From: Candidula unifasciata
Lineage: Eukaryota; Mollusca; Gastropoda; Stylommatophora; Geomitridae
NCBI GenBank assembly: GCA_905116865.2
Contig: CAJHNH020003190.1
Span: 500,376 to 564,375 of the forward strand
Reading direction: 5' to 3'
Length of the DNA: 64,000 nt
The notes beneath the pieces are model-generated. The model worked only from the letters and a program-made list of their open reading frames with translations. It had not been told where the DNA came from and ran no database searches. Positions 12,088 to 22,350 of this stretch are shown piece by piece. Each line of letters opens with the position of its first letter. Positions within the stretch are counted from its first letter, which is position 1. The position numbers and the translations under genes are program-made.

Positions 12088-12278
12088 GTGTTATATAAGA
12101 CTGTCCAAAACAAAACCAAAACACACGTGTATAATCTACACCACAACATCTTCCTCCTGCTGCCTTGCAGGGTAAGTCTCTTTAGACAAAAGCTATTGGA
12201 GTCAAACCATTTTACAAACTGGCGGAGGGCAATGGGAAACCACCGCTGTATTATCCCTAGAAAATCATGTCTCGAAAC
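12088..12278 (+). mobile_element. SINE-like repeat, family C
   Basis: About 190 bp sharing an ordered series of blocks with 18682-18895 on the minus strand: AAGACTGTCCAAAA, ACACACGTGTATAATCTAC, CTTGCAGGGTAAGTCTCTTT, GGGAAACCACCGCTGTATTA and a 3' end at CCCTAG.AAATCATG. The middle is a variable C/T-rich run. I see no tRNA boxes. It directly abuts LINE NLTR-2, as does the other copy. Confidence 0.65.
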
Positions 12279-12964
12279 ATACAAAAGCATTTGACTGTGT
12301 GAAACATAAAGAAGTAATCAAACTGTTGAAAAAATTAAACATTTATGGAGAAGATCTACGAATAATAAAGAATATGTACTGGCAGCAAACAGCAGCTATA
12401 AGAATTAACAACTTTTTAGGTACATTTCAGTGCATTAAGAGGGGCATGGGATAAGGATGTGTACTGTCACTTTTTTATTTTTACTATACAGTGAATATAT
12501 AATGAGACCCTTAACTGAAATGCCCGGAATTGTGGTTAGGGGGCATAATATAAAAAATTTACGTTGTGCTGATGACATTGTCTTGATAGCAACAAGTCAG
12601 AAAGAACAACAGGAAATAATAGACATTGTGGTGGTAGAAAGTGGAAGAATGGGCCTCAGTTTAAATATTGGAAAGACAGAAGTAATGGTGGCATGAAAGA
12701 ATTACTCCTAAGTGTGTAATAAAACTCAATTAGGTGTGTGTGTGTGTTTTTTTTTCTTTGGACAAGTACGGAAATTTCAGTATCTGAGCCCATGGGTAAC
12801 ATCATATGAAAGATGCATTACTGAGATTAGAAAGAGAATAGGACAGGCAAAAACTACATTTTATAAAACGAAGAACATCTTGTGCAATATATCTCTGTCA
12901 CTGAAAGTAAAAAAAAAAAAAAAGAATTCTTACTTGCTACATACATCCAGTATTAACATCTGGC
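12279..12964 (+). pseudogene. LINE NLTR-2 reverse transcriptase, 5' truncated
   Basis: Starts inside the reverse transcriptase domain at KAFDCVKHKEV, a conserved block before the palm motif, and continues through NMYWQQTAAIRIN. The catalytic motif appears as RCADDIVLIA near 12560-12590, with Cys replacing the usual Tyr or Phe of the Y/FxDD box. It then runs through the thumb (GKTEVMVA). It has frameshifts and stops. It is interrupted at 12964 by another LINE fragment and resumes at 13341. It belongs to a LINE type whose 3' end is a TGATGA repeat. It resembles RTE-like elements, but I cannot settle the clade. Confidence 0.85.
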
Positions 12965-12975
12965 TGTGAGTCTGG

Positions 12976-13329
12976 AGTCTACGAAGAATTATCAAAATTT
13001 TCTGGTGAGATACAATCTCAAACACTAAACTACTTCAAGTCACAAACCAAGAAACTTTAGACAGCATGATAACCAAGAATAGATGGAAATGGCTTGGCCA
13101 CGTTATGAGAATGAATCCTGATATACCCGCCAAAACAGCTCTCACATGGACACCAGAGGGAAAGAGAAAACAGGGGTGCCCAAAAACAACATGGAGACAA
13201 ACGATGGAATGTGACCTGAGTGTGGCATCTTTGACATGGAAAGCTGCACTGAAGATTGCACAGAACAGAAAAGCATGGAAAGTCATCTCTGAAGCCTTAT
13301 GTGCCATCAGGCATAACGAGAACTGTTGA
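12976..13329 (+). pseudogene. LINE NLTR-3 3' end, nested, 11-bp TSD
   Basis: A 354-bp 5'-truncated LINE end inserted into NLTR-2. It encodes the C-terminal domain typical of RTE-like or related LINEs: RWKWLGHVMRM, then PEGKRKQGCPKTTWRQT, ending in ALCAIRHNENC and a stop. It is flanked by the perfect repeat TGTGAGTCTGG (12965-12975 and 13330-13340). The intact sequence around that site in the other NLTR-2 copy (near 17720) has a single copy of it, so the order of insertion is clear. There is no poly-A tail. Confidence 0.88.
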
Positions 13330-13340
13330 TGTGAGTCTGG

Positions 13341-13740
13341 GACAATCGGTAGGCAGGCCAAATAATTTTTGGAGGCCTCAGAGATGTGATTTTGTAGAAT
13401 AATGCTTAAAATACCTTAGACAGCAAAGAGCAACCAAGAGGTTTTGAAACAGGCGGGAGCCCTAAGACAACTTCACAGACATCAGAAGGAGACAGTCATC
13501 ATTTTTCGGCCATGTTATTAGAAGAGGAAAAATGGAACATGTTGTGACCATTGGAAAGATCTGTGAAAGGAGGGATAGAGGAAGACAACGAGAGAAGATT
13601 CTTGACAGTCTTGTTGCATGGTATGGAGGTGTGTCGGCACACGAACTGGTACATACTGCAGGAGATCGCAAATTATAGAGAGGCATGATCACCCACGACA
13701 GTTGGCAAGGCACCTGATGATGATGATGAAAATCTACAAC
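13341..13740 (+). pseudogene. LINE NLTR-2, 3' part
   Basis: Continuation of NLTR-2 after the nested NLTR-3 insertion. It encodes the C-terminal block RRRQSSFFGHVIRRGKMEHV and RDRGRQREKILDSL, and ends in a TGATGATGATGA tail near 13718-13729. The same stretch occurs uninterrupted on the minus strand near 17430-17740. Confidence 0.85.
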
Positions 13741-13887
13741 CAGGAAAGCAAGGTCTGCATGCAAATGCAAAGAATATGAATGAGCTGGCTGAGTACTTAC
13801 TGTATATCTGGGGATAAAGATCTAAAGAAGAAGAAGCAGATCTGCAGACTCAAATTTATGACATTAAAATCGAAACGGATCCTTTAC

Positions 13888-14027
13888 CAACAACTTTAAT
13901 GGTGGGCTTTCGATGGTCAAGATCGATCCAGGTGATCGGCATGGGCCTGTATCTGACTTTCTTCAGTCGTTTGACGCCACCATGGCTCTCTTCCAGGGTG
14001 GCATCAGGCAAACCATGCACCACAGAG
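13888..14027 (-). CDS. Exon 7 of unknown multi-exon gene
   Basis: A 140-bp exon. The acceptor is TCATATCTCACAG|CTCTG at 14028-14029 and the donor is GTTGTTG|GTAAAG at 13887. It takes two bases from the previous exon (giving Ser), then encodes 46 residues including HGLPDATLEESHGGVKRL and RPMPITWIDLDHRKPTI, and leaves one base for the next exon. The 25-bp minisatellite begins exactly at its acceptor, and each array unit repeats the acceptor sequence and the first exon bases. The frame stays open backwards through the array, so use of an acceptor 75 bp (three units) upstream would add 25 residues in frame. Confidence 0.75.
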
Positions 14028-15475
14028 CTGTGAGATATGAAAACATGTGGAGCTGTGAGATACGAAAACACACAGAGCTGTGAGATATGAAAACACGTGG
14101 AGCTGTGAGATTTGAAAACACACAGAGCGGTGAGACATGAAAACACACAGAGCTGTGAGACATGAAAACACACAGAGCTGGGAGACATGAAAACACACAG
14201 AGCTGGGAGATATGAAAACACACATAGCTGTGAGACATGAAAACACACAGAGCTGGGAGACATGAAAACACACAGAGCTGTGAGACATGAAAACACACAG
14301 AGCTGGGAGACATGAAAACACGCAGTGCTGTGAGATATGAAAACACGCAGAGCTGGGAGACATGAAAACACGCAGACATGGGAGACATGAAAACACGCAG
14401 AGATGGGAGACATGAAAACACGCAGAGCTGTGAGATATGAAAACGCAGAGCTGGGAGACATGAAAACACGCAGAGATGGGAGACATGAAAACACACAGAG
14501 CCATGGGACATGAAAATACACAGAGCCATGAGACATGAAAATACACAGAGCGGTAAGACATGAAAACACACATAGCGGTAAGACATAAAAACACACAGAG
14601 CTGTGAGACATAAAAACACACAGAGCTGTGAGACATGAAAAAAACACAGAGATGTGAGACATAAAAACAAACAGAGCGGTGAGACATAAAAACACACAGA
14701 GCTGTGAGACATGAAAACACACAAAGTTGTGATACATGAAAACACACAGAGCTGTGAGACATGAAAACACACAGAGATGTGAGATATGAAAACACACAAA
14801 GCTGTGAGGCATGAAAACATACAGAGATGTGAGGCATAAAAACACGCACAGATGTGAGACATGAAAACATGCAGAACGGTGAGACATAAAAACACACAGA
14901 GCGGGGAGACATAAAAACACACAGAGCGGTGAGATATGAAAACACACAGAGCGGTGAGACATAAAAACACACAGAGCTGGGAGACATGAAAACACACAGA
15001 GCTGGGAGACATGAAAACACACAGAGCTGGGAGACATAAAAACACACAGAGCTGTTAGACATGAAAACACACAGAGCTGGGAGATATGAAAACACACTGA
15101 GCTGTGAGATATGAAAACACACAAAGCTGTGAGGCATGAAAACATACAGAGATGTGAGGCATAAAAACACGCACAGATGTGAGACATGAAAACATGCAGA
15201 ACGGTGAGACATAAAAACACACCGAGCGGGGAGACATAAAAACACACAGAGCGGTGAGATATGAAAACACACAGAGCGGTGAGACATAAAAACACACAGA
15301 GCTGGGAGACATGAAAACACACAGAGCTGGGAGACATGAAAACACACAGAGCTGGGAGACATAAAAACACACAGAGCTGTTAGACATGAAAACACACAGA
15401 GCTGGGAGATATGAAAACACACAGAGCTGTGAGACATAAAAACACGCAGAGCTGTTAGACATGAAAATACACATA
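14020..15475. repeat. 25-bp minisatellite made of splice acceptors
   Basis: About 58 units of 25 bp. Read on the minus strand, each unit is close to TTTTCATGTCTCACAG followed by CTCTGTGTG, which is the 3' splice site of the adjoining exon plus its first bases. A 325-bp block of 13 units near 14798-15122 is duplicated at 15123-15447, showing later block duplication. Because 25 is not a multiple of three and the units lack stops on the minus strand, all three minus frames are open for 350-500 codons. These frames are repeat artefacts unless the upstream acceptors are used. Confidence 0.95.
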
Positions 15476-15493
15476 CTCACACGCACGCACGCG

Positions 15494-15513
15494 AGCACAC
15501 ACACACACACACA
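15494..15513. repeat. (CA)n microsatellite
   Basis: A short CA run that follows CACGCACGCACG-type sequence at the right edge of the 25-bp array. Confidence 0.9.
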
Positions 15514-15539
15514 ATTATATATAAAATCGCCCTCTTCTC

Positions 15540-15695
15540 TTTCGCGTTCACCAGATGTAAACTCATGTTGAAGGTTCTGGTTGTTCGTCCACGTCTAGAC
15601 TGTAGCCCTGTTCTAGAATCTGTTTAACGTTTACATTTTTATACAAACTGCTAGTTCGTTACCTGTCAGGCAAATGCACCTCGATGAAGAAGGAG
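15540..15695 (-). mobile_element. Family G repeat, 3' half, inverted
   Basis: The minus strand reads GTGGACGAACAACCAGAAC, then CATCTGGTGAACGCGAA, matching the 3' half of the plus-strand copy that starts 40 bp to the right. The two copies form an inverted pair. Confidence 0.8.
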
Positions 15696-15734
15696 AGTAT
15701 CAGAAATGACTTAGAGACATTCAACAAACATATT

Positions 15735-16045
15735 CAGGCACCCCCGTGTGGTTTCCGGGGCCCCATTGTAGGGGAAAACAAGAATAGACTCATTGCCTCC
15801 CCAAAAGCATGTCGTAAGAGTCGACCAATTGGGGAGCTTCCTTTGAAGTTGGAGTACATCTGCCGGAGAGGCAAGGAACCAACAGTCTGTATTCAAGAGA
15901 ATGAGATCTGTAAAACCGATGCACAACACTCAGGTTCTGGAGCAGGACTGCAGTTCAGAAGTGGACGAACAACCAGAACTTTCCGCCAGAGTGTACAGCT
16001 GGTGAACGCGAAGAAGAAGAAGAAGATATTCAGGCAGCATCTGAG
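15735..16045 (+). mobile_element. Family G repeat, full-length copy
   Basis: The best-preserved copy of the family. It starts near GCACCCCCGTGTGG, passes AAGAATAGACTCATTGCCTC, CAACAGTCTGTATTC and GTGGACGAACAACCAGAAC, and ends in a GAA repeat. The open frame through it is not supported as a gene, because the other copies have no conserved frame. Confidence 0.8.
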
Positions 16046-16499
16046 AGACAATGGAGCATTTTATTTCTAATCACTTCAATCCTTCTGGTCGTAGTTTAGA
16101 CAAGCCCACTAGTTCTCTTAAGCTCAACGTGGAGATTCACTTTATTATAATTGTCGGCTGTGTTCTTAATCAGGAATTACTTCCTTATTACATTATTTTC
16201 TTGAATATAGTTTCTTGATTTCCTTCCCGTTCTGGACAAACTGTTGGGCACGCTAGGCCCAAAGCTCGAGTTCTGTACCCTTTCAGTATATTAGACATCG
16301 TTCCGCGTGCGTGCGTGTATACACGAGACGATGCCTAATATGCACAAACAACAACAACAACAAAAAAGTACATAAAATAATATTTTAAAAGGCAAAATAT
16401 ATATGCGTGTGTGTGTGTCTGAGCAAATAGGCTAGTGAACACGTTTCACAGTCTTGGCAAATCAAGATTCAGTTTCGACAATGAATGGTTTAGAGAAAG

Positions 16500-16612
16500 A
16501 CGTTTTACGCGAGGGGTACCAGAGACACAGCCATAGATTACACTGAGGCCTGGCCATGCCTCAGTGGGGATTCAAACAAGTGACCTCTAGCCCACTGTTG
16601 TAGCTCCCCTGT
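16500..16612 (-). mobile_element. Possible SINE remnant
   Basis: The minus strand reads CCTGTTT-like and then GTTTGAATCCCC, which resembles a B box, and AGCTACAACAGTGGGCTAGA, which could be a decayed A-box region. I found no second copy in the window. Confidence 0.3.
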
Positions 16613-16661
16613 ACTGGAAAACACAACAGCATGAGCAACACACTCTTATCTCGGAGATTAC

Positions 16662-16822
16662 CTGTATGTCAAGTGCAGTTTCAGAAAATGCATGTTTCGA
16701 ATCAAGTGTGAAATTTCCAACATGGTCTCTGCCTCCCTGCCATTGCTGTGCTTGAGATGACTGTACTCGCCAACAAGTTGCTCAGTCTTTGGGTCCATAA
16801 ATACGAGTCGTATTCTCACTGG
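16662..16822 (-). CDS. Exon 6 of unknown multi-exon gene
   Basis: A 161-bp exon with canonical borders: acceptor CATACTGATTTCAG|CCAG and donor ACATACAG|GTAATC. It begins in phase 0, as the previous exon (22142-22350) requires. It encodes 53 residues without a stop, starting PVRIRLVFMDPKTEQLVGEY and continuing with HSNGREAETMLEISHLIRNM, and leaves two bases for exon 7. The mix of beta-strand-like and helical segments looks like a folded domain, but I recognise no family. Confidence 0.78.
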
Positions 16823-17283
16823 CTGAAATCAGTATGTGTACAGTATGTTAGAAATTCAGAGGAACTTCGTCTTTAAAGCAATTATAATAGTGCGATATTC
16901 TTTAGATTCATGGATCCGCTATACAGCTATCAATATAATGGTCACAATCATAGGTGCTGGAAGCTAGAGGTTCCGGCGCCTTGAGCTCCCTCCTCCTTTT
17001 CCTACCATACAATTCTCTTAGTCATTTCTTTAAAATACGTGTTTATGTGTGTTAGCCGTTCATTTGAGTTAACATCTGTGACATAACTAAATTGATATAG
17101 AAAAGTGGACAGTTTCAACCGGCGTATGCGAGCAGACAGCCACTAACATTATCATGCATCTTGACTCCAATACCAGGGTCAGCCAAGTACGTCTCCGGTT
17201 AATCGGCCGCGCAGCTGGTCTGGTCCCGTGATTTGCGAAGGCTGAAGAAAAATGGCTGACACTTGTGTTTTCATGAGCGTTGT

Positions 17284-17285
<2 letters not shown>

Positions 17286-17364
<79 letters not shown>
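17286..17364. repeat. (GT)n microsatellite
   Basis: About 39 uninterrupted GT units. Confidence 0.98.
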
Positions 17365-17365
<1 letters not shown>

Positions 17366-17429
17366 ATCGAGTTTTTAAAATTAATAAATGATTTTACCTC
17401 CACTTTTTATTTACTTATAACTAGTGTCT

Positions 17430-18680
17430 TCACGGAAAAGATTTAATGTTCTTTATGCGGTTCTCTATGGATTTATTTTTATTGTGTTCTTTCGTTGTCT
17501 TTCTCTATCTTTCCTTCCACGGATCTTTCCAGTGGTCACAACATGTTCTATTTTCCATCTTTTCCATCTGATGTCTGCGATATGTTGTCTTCGGGCTCCC
17601 GCCTCTTCAAAACCTCTTAGTTGCTCTATTTGGCTATCCAAGGTATTCTAAACATTCTTCTGTAAAACCTCATCTCTGAGCCTTAAGAAATTGTTTGGCC
17701 TGCCTACCGATTGTCTAGGATTCACAGCCATATTTTAAAACTTGATGTATATGGCTAGCAAGAATTCTTTTTCTTACTCTCCATTTTATAAAATGTAGTT
17801 TTTGCCTGTCATATTCTGTTTCTTATCTCAATTATGCATCTTCCATCTGATGTTATCCACGTACCCAGATGTCTGACAATGTCCTTAGAATATATATGGC
17901 ATTGTTTGTACCTTTTCCTTCTACAAATCCACATTGTTCATCGCTGATTTATGGTTTAATTTTGTTTCTTATTCTTTTCATAACTATTCTCAGTAAAATC
18001 TTAGTCATGTGACACAAAAGACTTATTGTGCGATGATCTTCACATTTTATAGTGCCTGGTTTCTTAGGCAGAGCTATAAATATAGATTTTAAAAAGTCAT
18101 TTGGAATATACCCACTATTATAAATATCATATAAAAGTGTAGTTATTATTTCAATTCCAAAATCTCCCAGTGCTTCGATTTCTTTGAGTTAGATGTCTAG
18201 CCCGGGTGCTTTTCCTTTCTTCATATGATGTATTGCATCCTCAACTTCTGCAGTCATTATTGGTGGACCATCATTGTTGGTCTGCAGTTCTACGTCTGGT
18301 CTATTATCATCATACAATTCCCCTATATACTCTGTCCATCTGCTAATTATATTACTATGTCCCATTTCAAACATCCAGTGCTGTTACGTGTCATCTTTCC
18401 TGTTAACATATTTATCTGTTGATGCATGGAATATGAGTCTTTCCTGTGATTTTCACCAATCTCTGTACACATTTGATACAGCCATGCTTCTTTAGCCACT
18501 TTGCATTTGTTCACTATTTCTTTTTGAATTCTAGAGTATTCTTCTTTATCATTCTTCTTCTTCCTTCTTTCGTCCATCAACTGCAGAATTTCGGTGACAT
18601 CCATTTTTTTTTTTGGCAACTATATGGGTTGTTGGGATTGTCTCTTTTGATGTCTGCTGAATTGACTCACGCAACATATC
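17430..18680 (-). pseudogene. LINE NLTR-2 copy (minus strand)
   Basis: A decayed 1.25-kb copy running right to left. The linker before the reverse transcriptase (VTEILQLMDERRKKKNDKEE) and the palm start (MTAEVEDAIHHMKKGKAPG) lie at 18190-18620. The next blocks, TISLLCHMTKILLR and CGFVEGKGTNNAIYIL, lie at 17900-18060. A deletion then jumps to the C-terminal part at 17430-17740, which includes GCES and GRQAKQFLK. Several stops and frameshifts are present. It gives the uninterrupted sequence of the site where NLTR-3 landed in the copy at 12279-13740. Confidence 0.82.
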
Positions 18681-18681
18681 T

Positions 18682-18895
18682 TTTGAGGCATGATTTACTA
18701 GGGATAATACAGCGGTGGTTTCCCCTTGACTTCCCCCTGTTTGTGTATGGCTTGACCCCAATAGCTTTTTTTCTAAAGAGACTTACCCTGCAAGACAGCA
18801 AGGGGGGGGGGGGGAGGGGAGAGAGAGAGAGGTTATTGTGTAGATTATACACGTGTGTTTTTGTTTTATTTTGGACAGTCTTACTGTCCCACCAA
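18682..18895 (-). mobile_element. SINE-like repeat, family C
   Basis: The counterpart of 12088-12278 on the minus strand, with the same ordered blocks. Its variable middle has become a G/GA run (18801-18833 on the plus strand). Its 3' end again touches NLTR-2. Confidence 0.65.
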
Positions 18896-19500
18896 CTAAC
18901 TCGCCTCCTCTCAATGACCATCACCTGTTTCGGTCCACGGCTACTTATTCAATATATATATATATATATAACTTCTATATCTAGAGGTCATTCCACAATC
19001 CGCCACCTGGTGGACGCGCCTAGTAGTAGGCAGGCTCTTACCACATAGTACTTACGATAACATTGGTTTCAGATGTAACTACGCGAATAATTTTGTCAGT
19101 GAACTTTCGTTTAGGTTACTTTTGTAAATAATGTCTACAACACGTAATGTTTTCCTAGCGGTCACCCATCTACATAACGTTGCTTGACTTCAATGATCAG
19201 TCAAGAACCCGTATTTTTCACGACCGCCTTTTACTTTCCAAGACTGATTATGGCGAGGCAAATTGTCTTCAATCCTTTAATAAGAGTAATATTATTTCTA
19301 TTGTGACTTTAGCCACGAGTTCATCGTAACAGCTCTCACGATATTACTTTTAATTGTTCACAAACCACAGCTGACCTAATTAAATTAATTTCTTATATGT
19401 GTTACATCTTGCTGTATAGTTATTGGACAGAATATCTTTCTCAGTGAACGAAACTTGACCGACGATAGCACCAGTCAAAGTTGTGTTGGTATCTTTGCCT
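18896..19500. other. Intronic non-coding DNA
   Basis: Contains a short TA run near 18950-18970. No exon or recognisable transposon seen. Confidence 0.4.
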
Positions 19501-19505
19501 AACAT

Positions 19506-19507
<2 letters not shown>

Positions 19508-19564
<57 letters not shown>

Positions 19565-19855
19565 TTCTTTCCTTCTTTCTTTCTCTGTCTCCAACACTCT
19601 TTTTTCCGTATATTTCTTTCCCGCCTATCTCTCTCTCTCTCTGTCTCCAACAGTCTTTCTTCCGTATTTTCCTTTCCCGCCTCTCTGTCTCTTTCTTCAG
19701 TGTACTTCTTCACCGCCCTCGCTATACCTGTCTTCTTGGGAAAATGCCAGACGATCGTGTTAACGGGTGTTATGAGAAGACAAAGAGATCACAACAAAGG
19801 GCGATGGCAATTATAACTAATAAGATCCCAACTATTTACACATTCTCTCTCTCCC

Positions 19856-19902
<47 letters not shown>
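19508..19902. repeat. CT-rich microsatellite cluster
   Basis: Pure CT runs at about 19508-19565 and 19845-19905, linked by CT-rich sequence holding a 50-bp duplication (CTGTCTCCAACA.TCTTTCT). A further partial duplication, TCCCCTATGTTTCCACACAA, occurs at about 19926 and 19993. Confidence 0.95.
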
Positions 19903-19904
<2 letters not shown>

Positions 19905-20265
19905 CTCGCTGCCTACACTGTATAATCCCCTATGTTTCCACACAATCGACAAGGAGTCTCTGTCTCTGGCTCTCGCTGCCTATACTCTATAGTCCCCTAT
20001 GTTTCCACACAATCGACAAGCAGGTCAGAGAAAGATACAATTACTACCATTCACATAAAAATACACAAAGAATGAGGAAGGACGTATCAACAAAGCGGTT
20101 GTGACCAACAAACAATGTACTAACACAAGTTGTTACATCTACATTCGGCCGCCTGCAGACCAACCGGAGAAGGGTCACGCATGAACAAGAAGCCACTTCA
20201 CCCAGGGTTGGCTAACCAAAACACAACGCATATGTGTTTGTATACTCACTTTCTCTTAGCTTATG

Positions 20266-20267
<2 letters not shown>

Positions 20268-20328
<61 letters not shown>

Positions 20329-20333
20329 ATTAT
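20268..20333. repeat. (ATT)n microsatellite
   Basis: About 20 ATT units, followed by a short CT run at 20449-20477. Confidence 0.97.
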
Positions 20334-20447
20334 TCAAGTATTTTGGACCAATTGGCTATTGGTGCGTGCTGTGGTAAAAGCGCGCCGACCACCTTTACTT
20401 CCTATGACGGCATCTATCCTACATAAAACTCAACAAAACCATTTGCG

Positions 20448-20478
<31 letters not shown>

Positions 20479-20805
20479 CCCCCACCCCCACACACACACA
20501 CTAGCTGTCCGTCTTTCTTCCACCCCTATCTATCTGATACTTGTCGGAATGGTTCCATACTATGATAAAAAGCGGCCAAAAATCTTTTCTCCTTGTCTAA
20601 CTATCTCTCTTTCCACAAAACTTCCAACTGTTGTCTCGCCAAAACACGTAATGCTTGCAAAATTCGTAATTAGCGCAGAGAAAGCACACAGCATGCTTAT
20701 GGCACTCAGGTAGAAACTGTTCCTCCCCAAAACGATTAACAATAGAGGTGGAACTTGATGAAGTCACCTTAAAACGGGGCATATCAAAGTTTCTTCAGAA
20801 CAGCG

Positions 20806-20910
20806 CCACTATCCTTAATACACTATCCTTGATACACTGACCTTGATACACTATCCTTGATTCACTTTTCTTGATACACTATCATTGATACACTATCCTT
20901 GATACATTTT
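20806..20910. repeat. 14-bp tandem repeat (CTATCCTTGATACA)
   Basis: About seven imperfect 14-15 bp units. Confidence 0.9.
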
Positions 20911-20984
20911 AAGTCATTTGATGTTATTTCTGAACTAGGCCACTTCAACTTACTCTGTCTTTTCGTCGACACGCCTTCTCGTCC

Positions 20985-21140
20985 CTACAACGTCGGCGTC
21001 TTTAACGTTGTCGTCGTCGTCTTCGTCGATTTCGTGGTCGTCATAGTCGTCTTCGTCCTCATCTTCCTCTTCTTCTCGACTTCGTCTTCAGCCTCGTCTT
21101 CGTCACCGTCGCCTTTGTCTTCGTCGCCTTCATTGTCTTG
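20985..21140. repeat. GTC/TTC-rich trinucleotide tract
   Basis: Low-complexity sequence of GTCGTCTTC-type triplets. The valine- and serine-rich frame through it is not a credible gene. Confidence 0.85.
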
Positions 21141-21145
21141 ACCCC

Positions 21146-21710
21146 TACAACCAGTAGTCTGATCGTCTGTTTCCCCTACAACCAGCAGTCTGATCGTCTG
21201 TGTCCCCCTACAACCAGCAGTCTGATCGTCTGTGTCCCCTACAACCAGCAGTCTGATCGTCTGTTTCCCCTACAACCAGCAGTCTGATCGTCTGTTTCCC
21301 CTACAACCAGCAGTCTGATCGTCTGTGTCCCCTACAACCAGTAGTCTGATCGTCTGTTTCCCCTACAACCAGTAGTCTGATCGTCTGTTTCCCCTACAGC
21401 CAGCAGTCTGATCGTCTGTTTCCTCTACAACCAGCAGTCTGATCGTCTGTTTCCCCTACAACCAGCAGTCTGATCGTCTGTTTCCCCTACAACCAGCAGT
21501 CTGATCGTCTGTTTCCCCTACAACCAGCAGTCTGATCGTCTGTTTCCCCTACAACCAGCAGTCTGATCGTCTGTGTCCCCTACAACCAGCAGTCTGATCG
21601 TCTGTTTCCCCTACAGCCAGCAGTCTGATCGTCTGTTTCCCCTACAGCCAGCAGTCTGATCGTCTGTTTCCCCTACAGCCAGTAGTCTGATCGTCTGTTT
21701 CCCCTATACA
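21146..21710. repeat. 31-bp minisatellite abutting LINE NLTR-4
   Basis: About 18 units of 31 bp (CCCCTACAACCAGCAGTCTG, then ATCGTCTGTTT). The right edge runs without a break into NLTR-4 sequence at the start of its RNase H domain. TCGTCTG..CCCCT of the unit also occurs at the equivalent place in the NLTR-4 copy at 40225-40245, so the unit seems to have been copied from the LINE. Confidence 0.93.
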
Positions 21711-21905
21711 GCTGTCTGTAAAGATAATCACATCACCTGGGCTGGAATTGTCATGAATCATTTGTTGAACTTCTGATTCTGCAACACCAGGTGATCAGCT
21801 CCTGCACTCACGTCCTAACGTGATTAGAACCCTTCACAAGTCTGAAACTTGCTCAGACACTTTGACCCACATTTATCAAGCGTGCAGACATATCTAAGTG
21901 TATCT
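21711..21905 (-). pseudogene. LINE NLTR-4 fragment
   Basis: Nearly collinear with 40240-40440: ATCACATCACCTGGGC, CATGAATCATTTGTT and GATTAGAACCCTTCACAAGT recur in order. On the minus strand it covers the linker before the RNase H domain and ends at the first RNase H motif, where the 31-bp array begins. Confidence 0.8.
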
Positions 21906-22141
21906 TTACGTGTGAGTGAGTACGGTAAACGACTCTAATTACGCCAGTGGGGGATTGGGCATATCCTGAAAGACTAATAATTTTATAGACCAAACGTCGC
22001 TAGACAAGATGGCACACGCGTAAGTCAACAAATAGCCTCTAATAATCATGGCAACTATACTGGACTCAGAAAGCGATATTTTTTCAAATATATTACCATA
22101 CTAGAACACGGAGATCAGCCAAACTTGAAAAATGTGCATAC

Positions 22142-22350
22142 CTTGCCGATGCAGGGAACGAGGAATGTCGGGTACATTTTAACTGAAATGCTGTTGTCTT
22201 CAGCCTTGACGACGCACATGTTCAAAACATCTTTGCTACCTCCCACAACTGGGTTCAAAACATCCTTGCTACCTCCCACAACTGAGTCATCTTTCGGCTG
22301 CTTGGTACCAGCCCTAACTTCCTCCTGCTTTCTTATGCTGTACGCTTTAG
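22142..22350 (-). CDS. Exon 5 of unknown multi-exon gene
   Basis: A 209-bp exon with acceptor TCTGTCACGTGACAG|CT and a strong donor ATCGGCAAG|GTATGC. It takes one base from exon 4 (completing a Ser codon) and encodes 69 residues, ending in phase 0. It contains two copies of an 11-residue unit (VVGGSKDVLNP, VVGGSKDVLNM) from an in-frame 33-bp duplication. The end, KMYPTFLVPCIGK, runs directly into exon 6. No family recognised. Confidence 0.75.

Noticed and set aside
13856..15510. Minus-strand open frames of 151-504 codons rich in CVF.S repeats
   Set aside because: They translate the 25-bp minisatellite in its three frames. Only the last part of one frame is the real exon at 13888-14027.
15730..16036. 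ATATTCAGGCA on both sides of the family G copy as a TSD
   Set aside because: Similar sequence occurs at both ends of the 7391-7690 copy as well, so it seems to belong to the element.
19441..19992. Ser/Leu- and Arg/Glu-rich frames
   Set aside because: Translations of CT/GA microsatellites.
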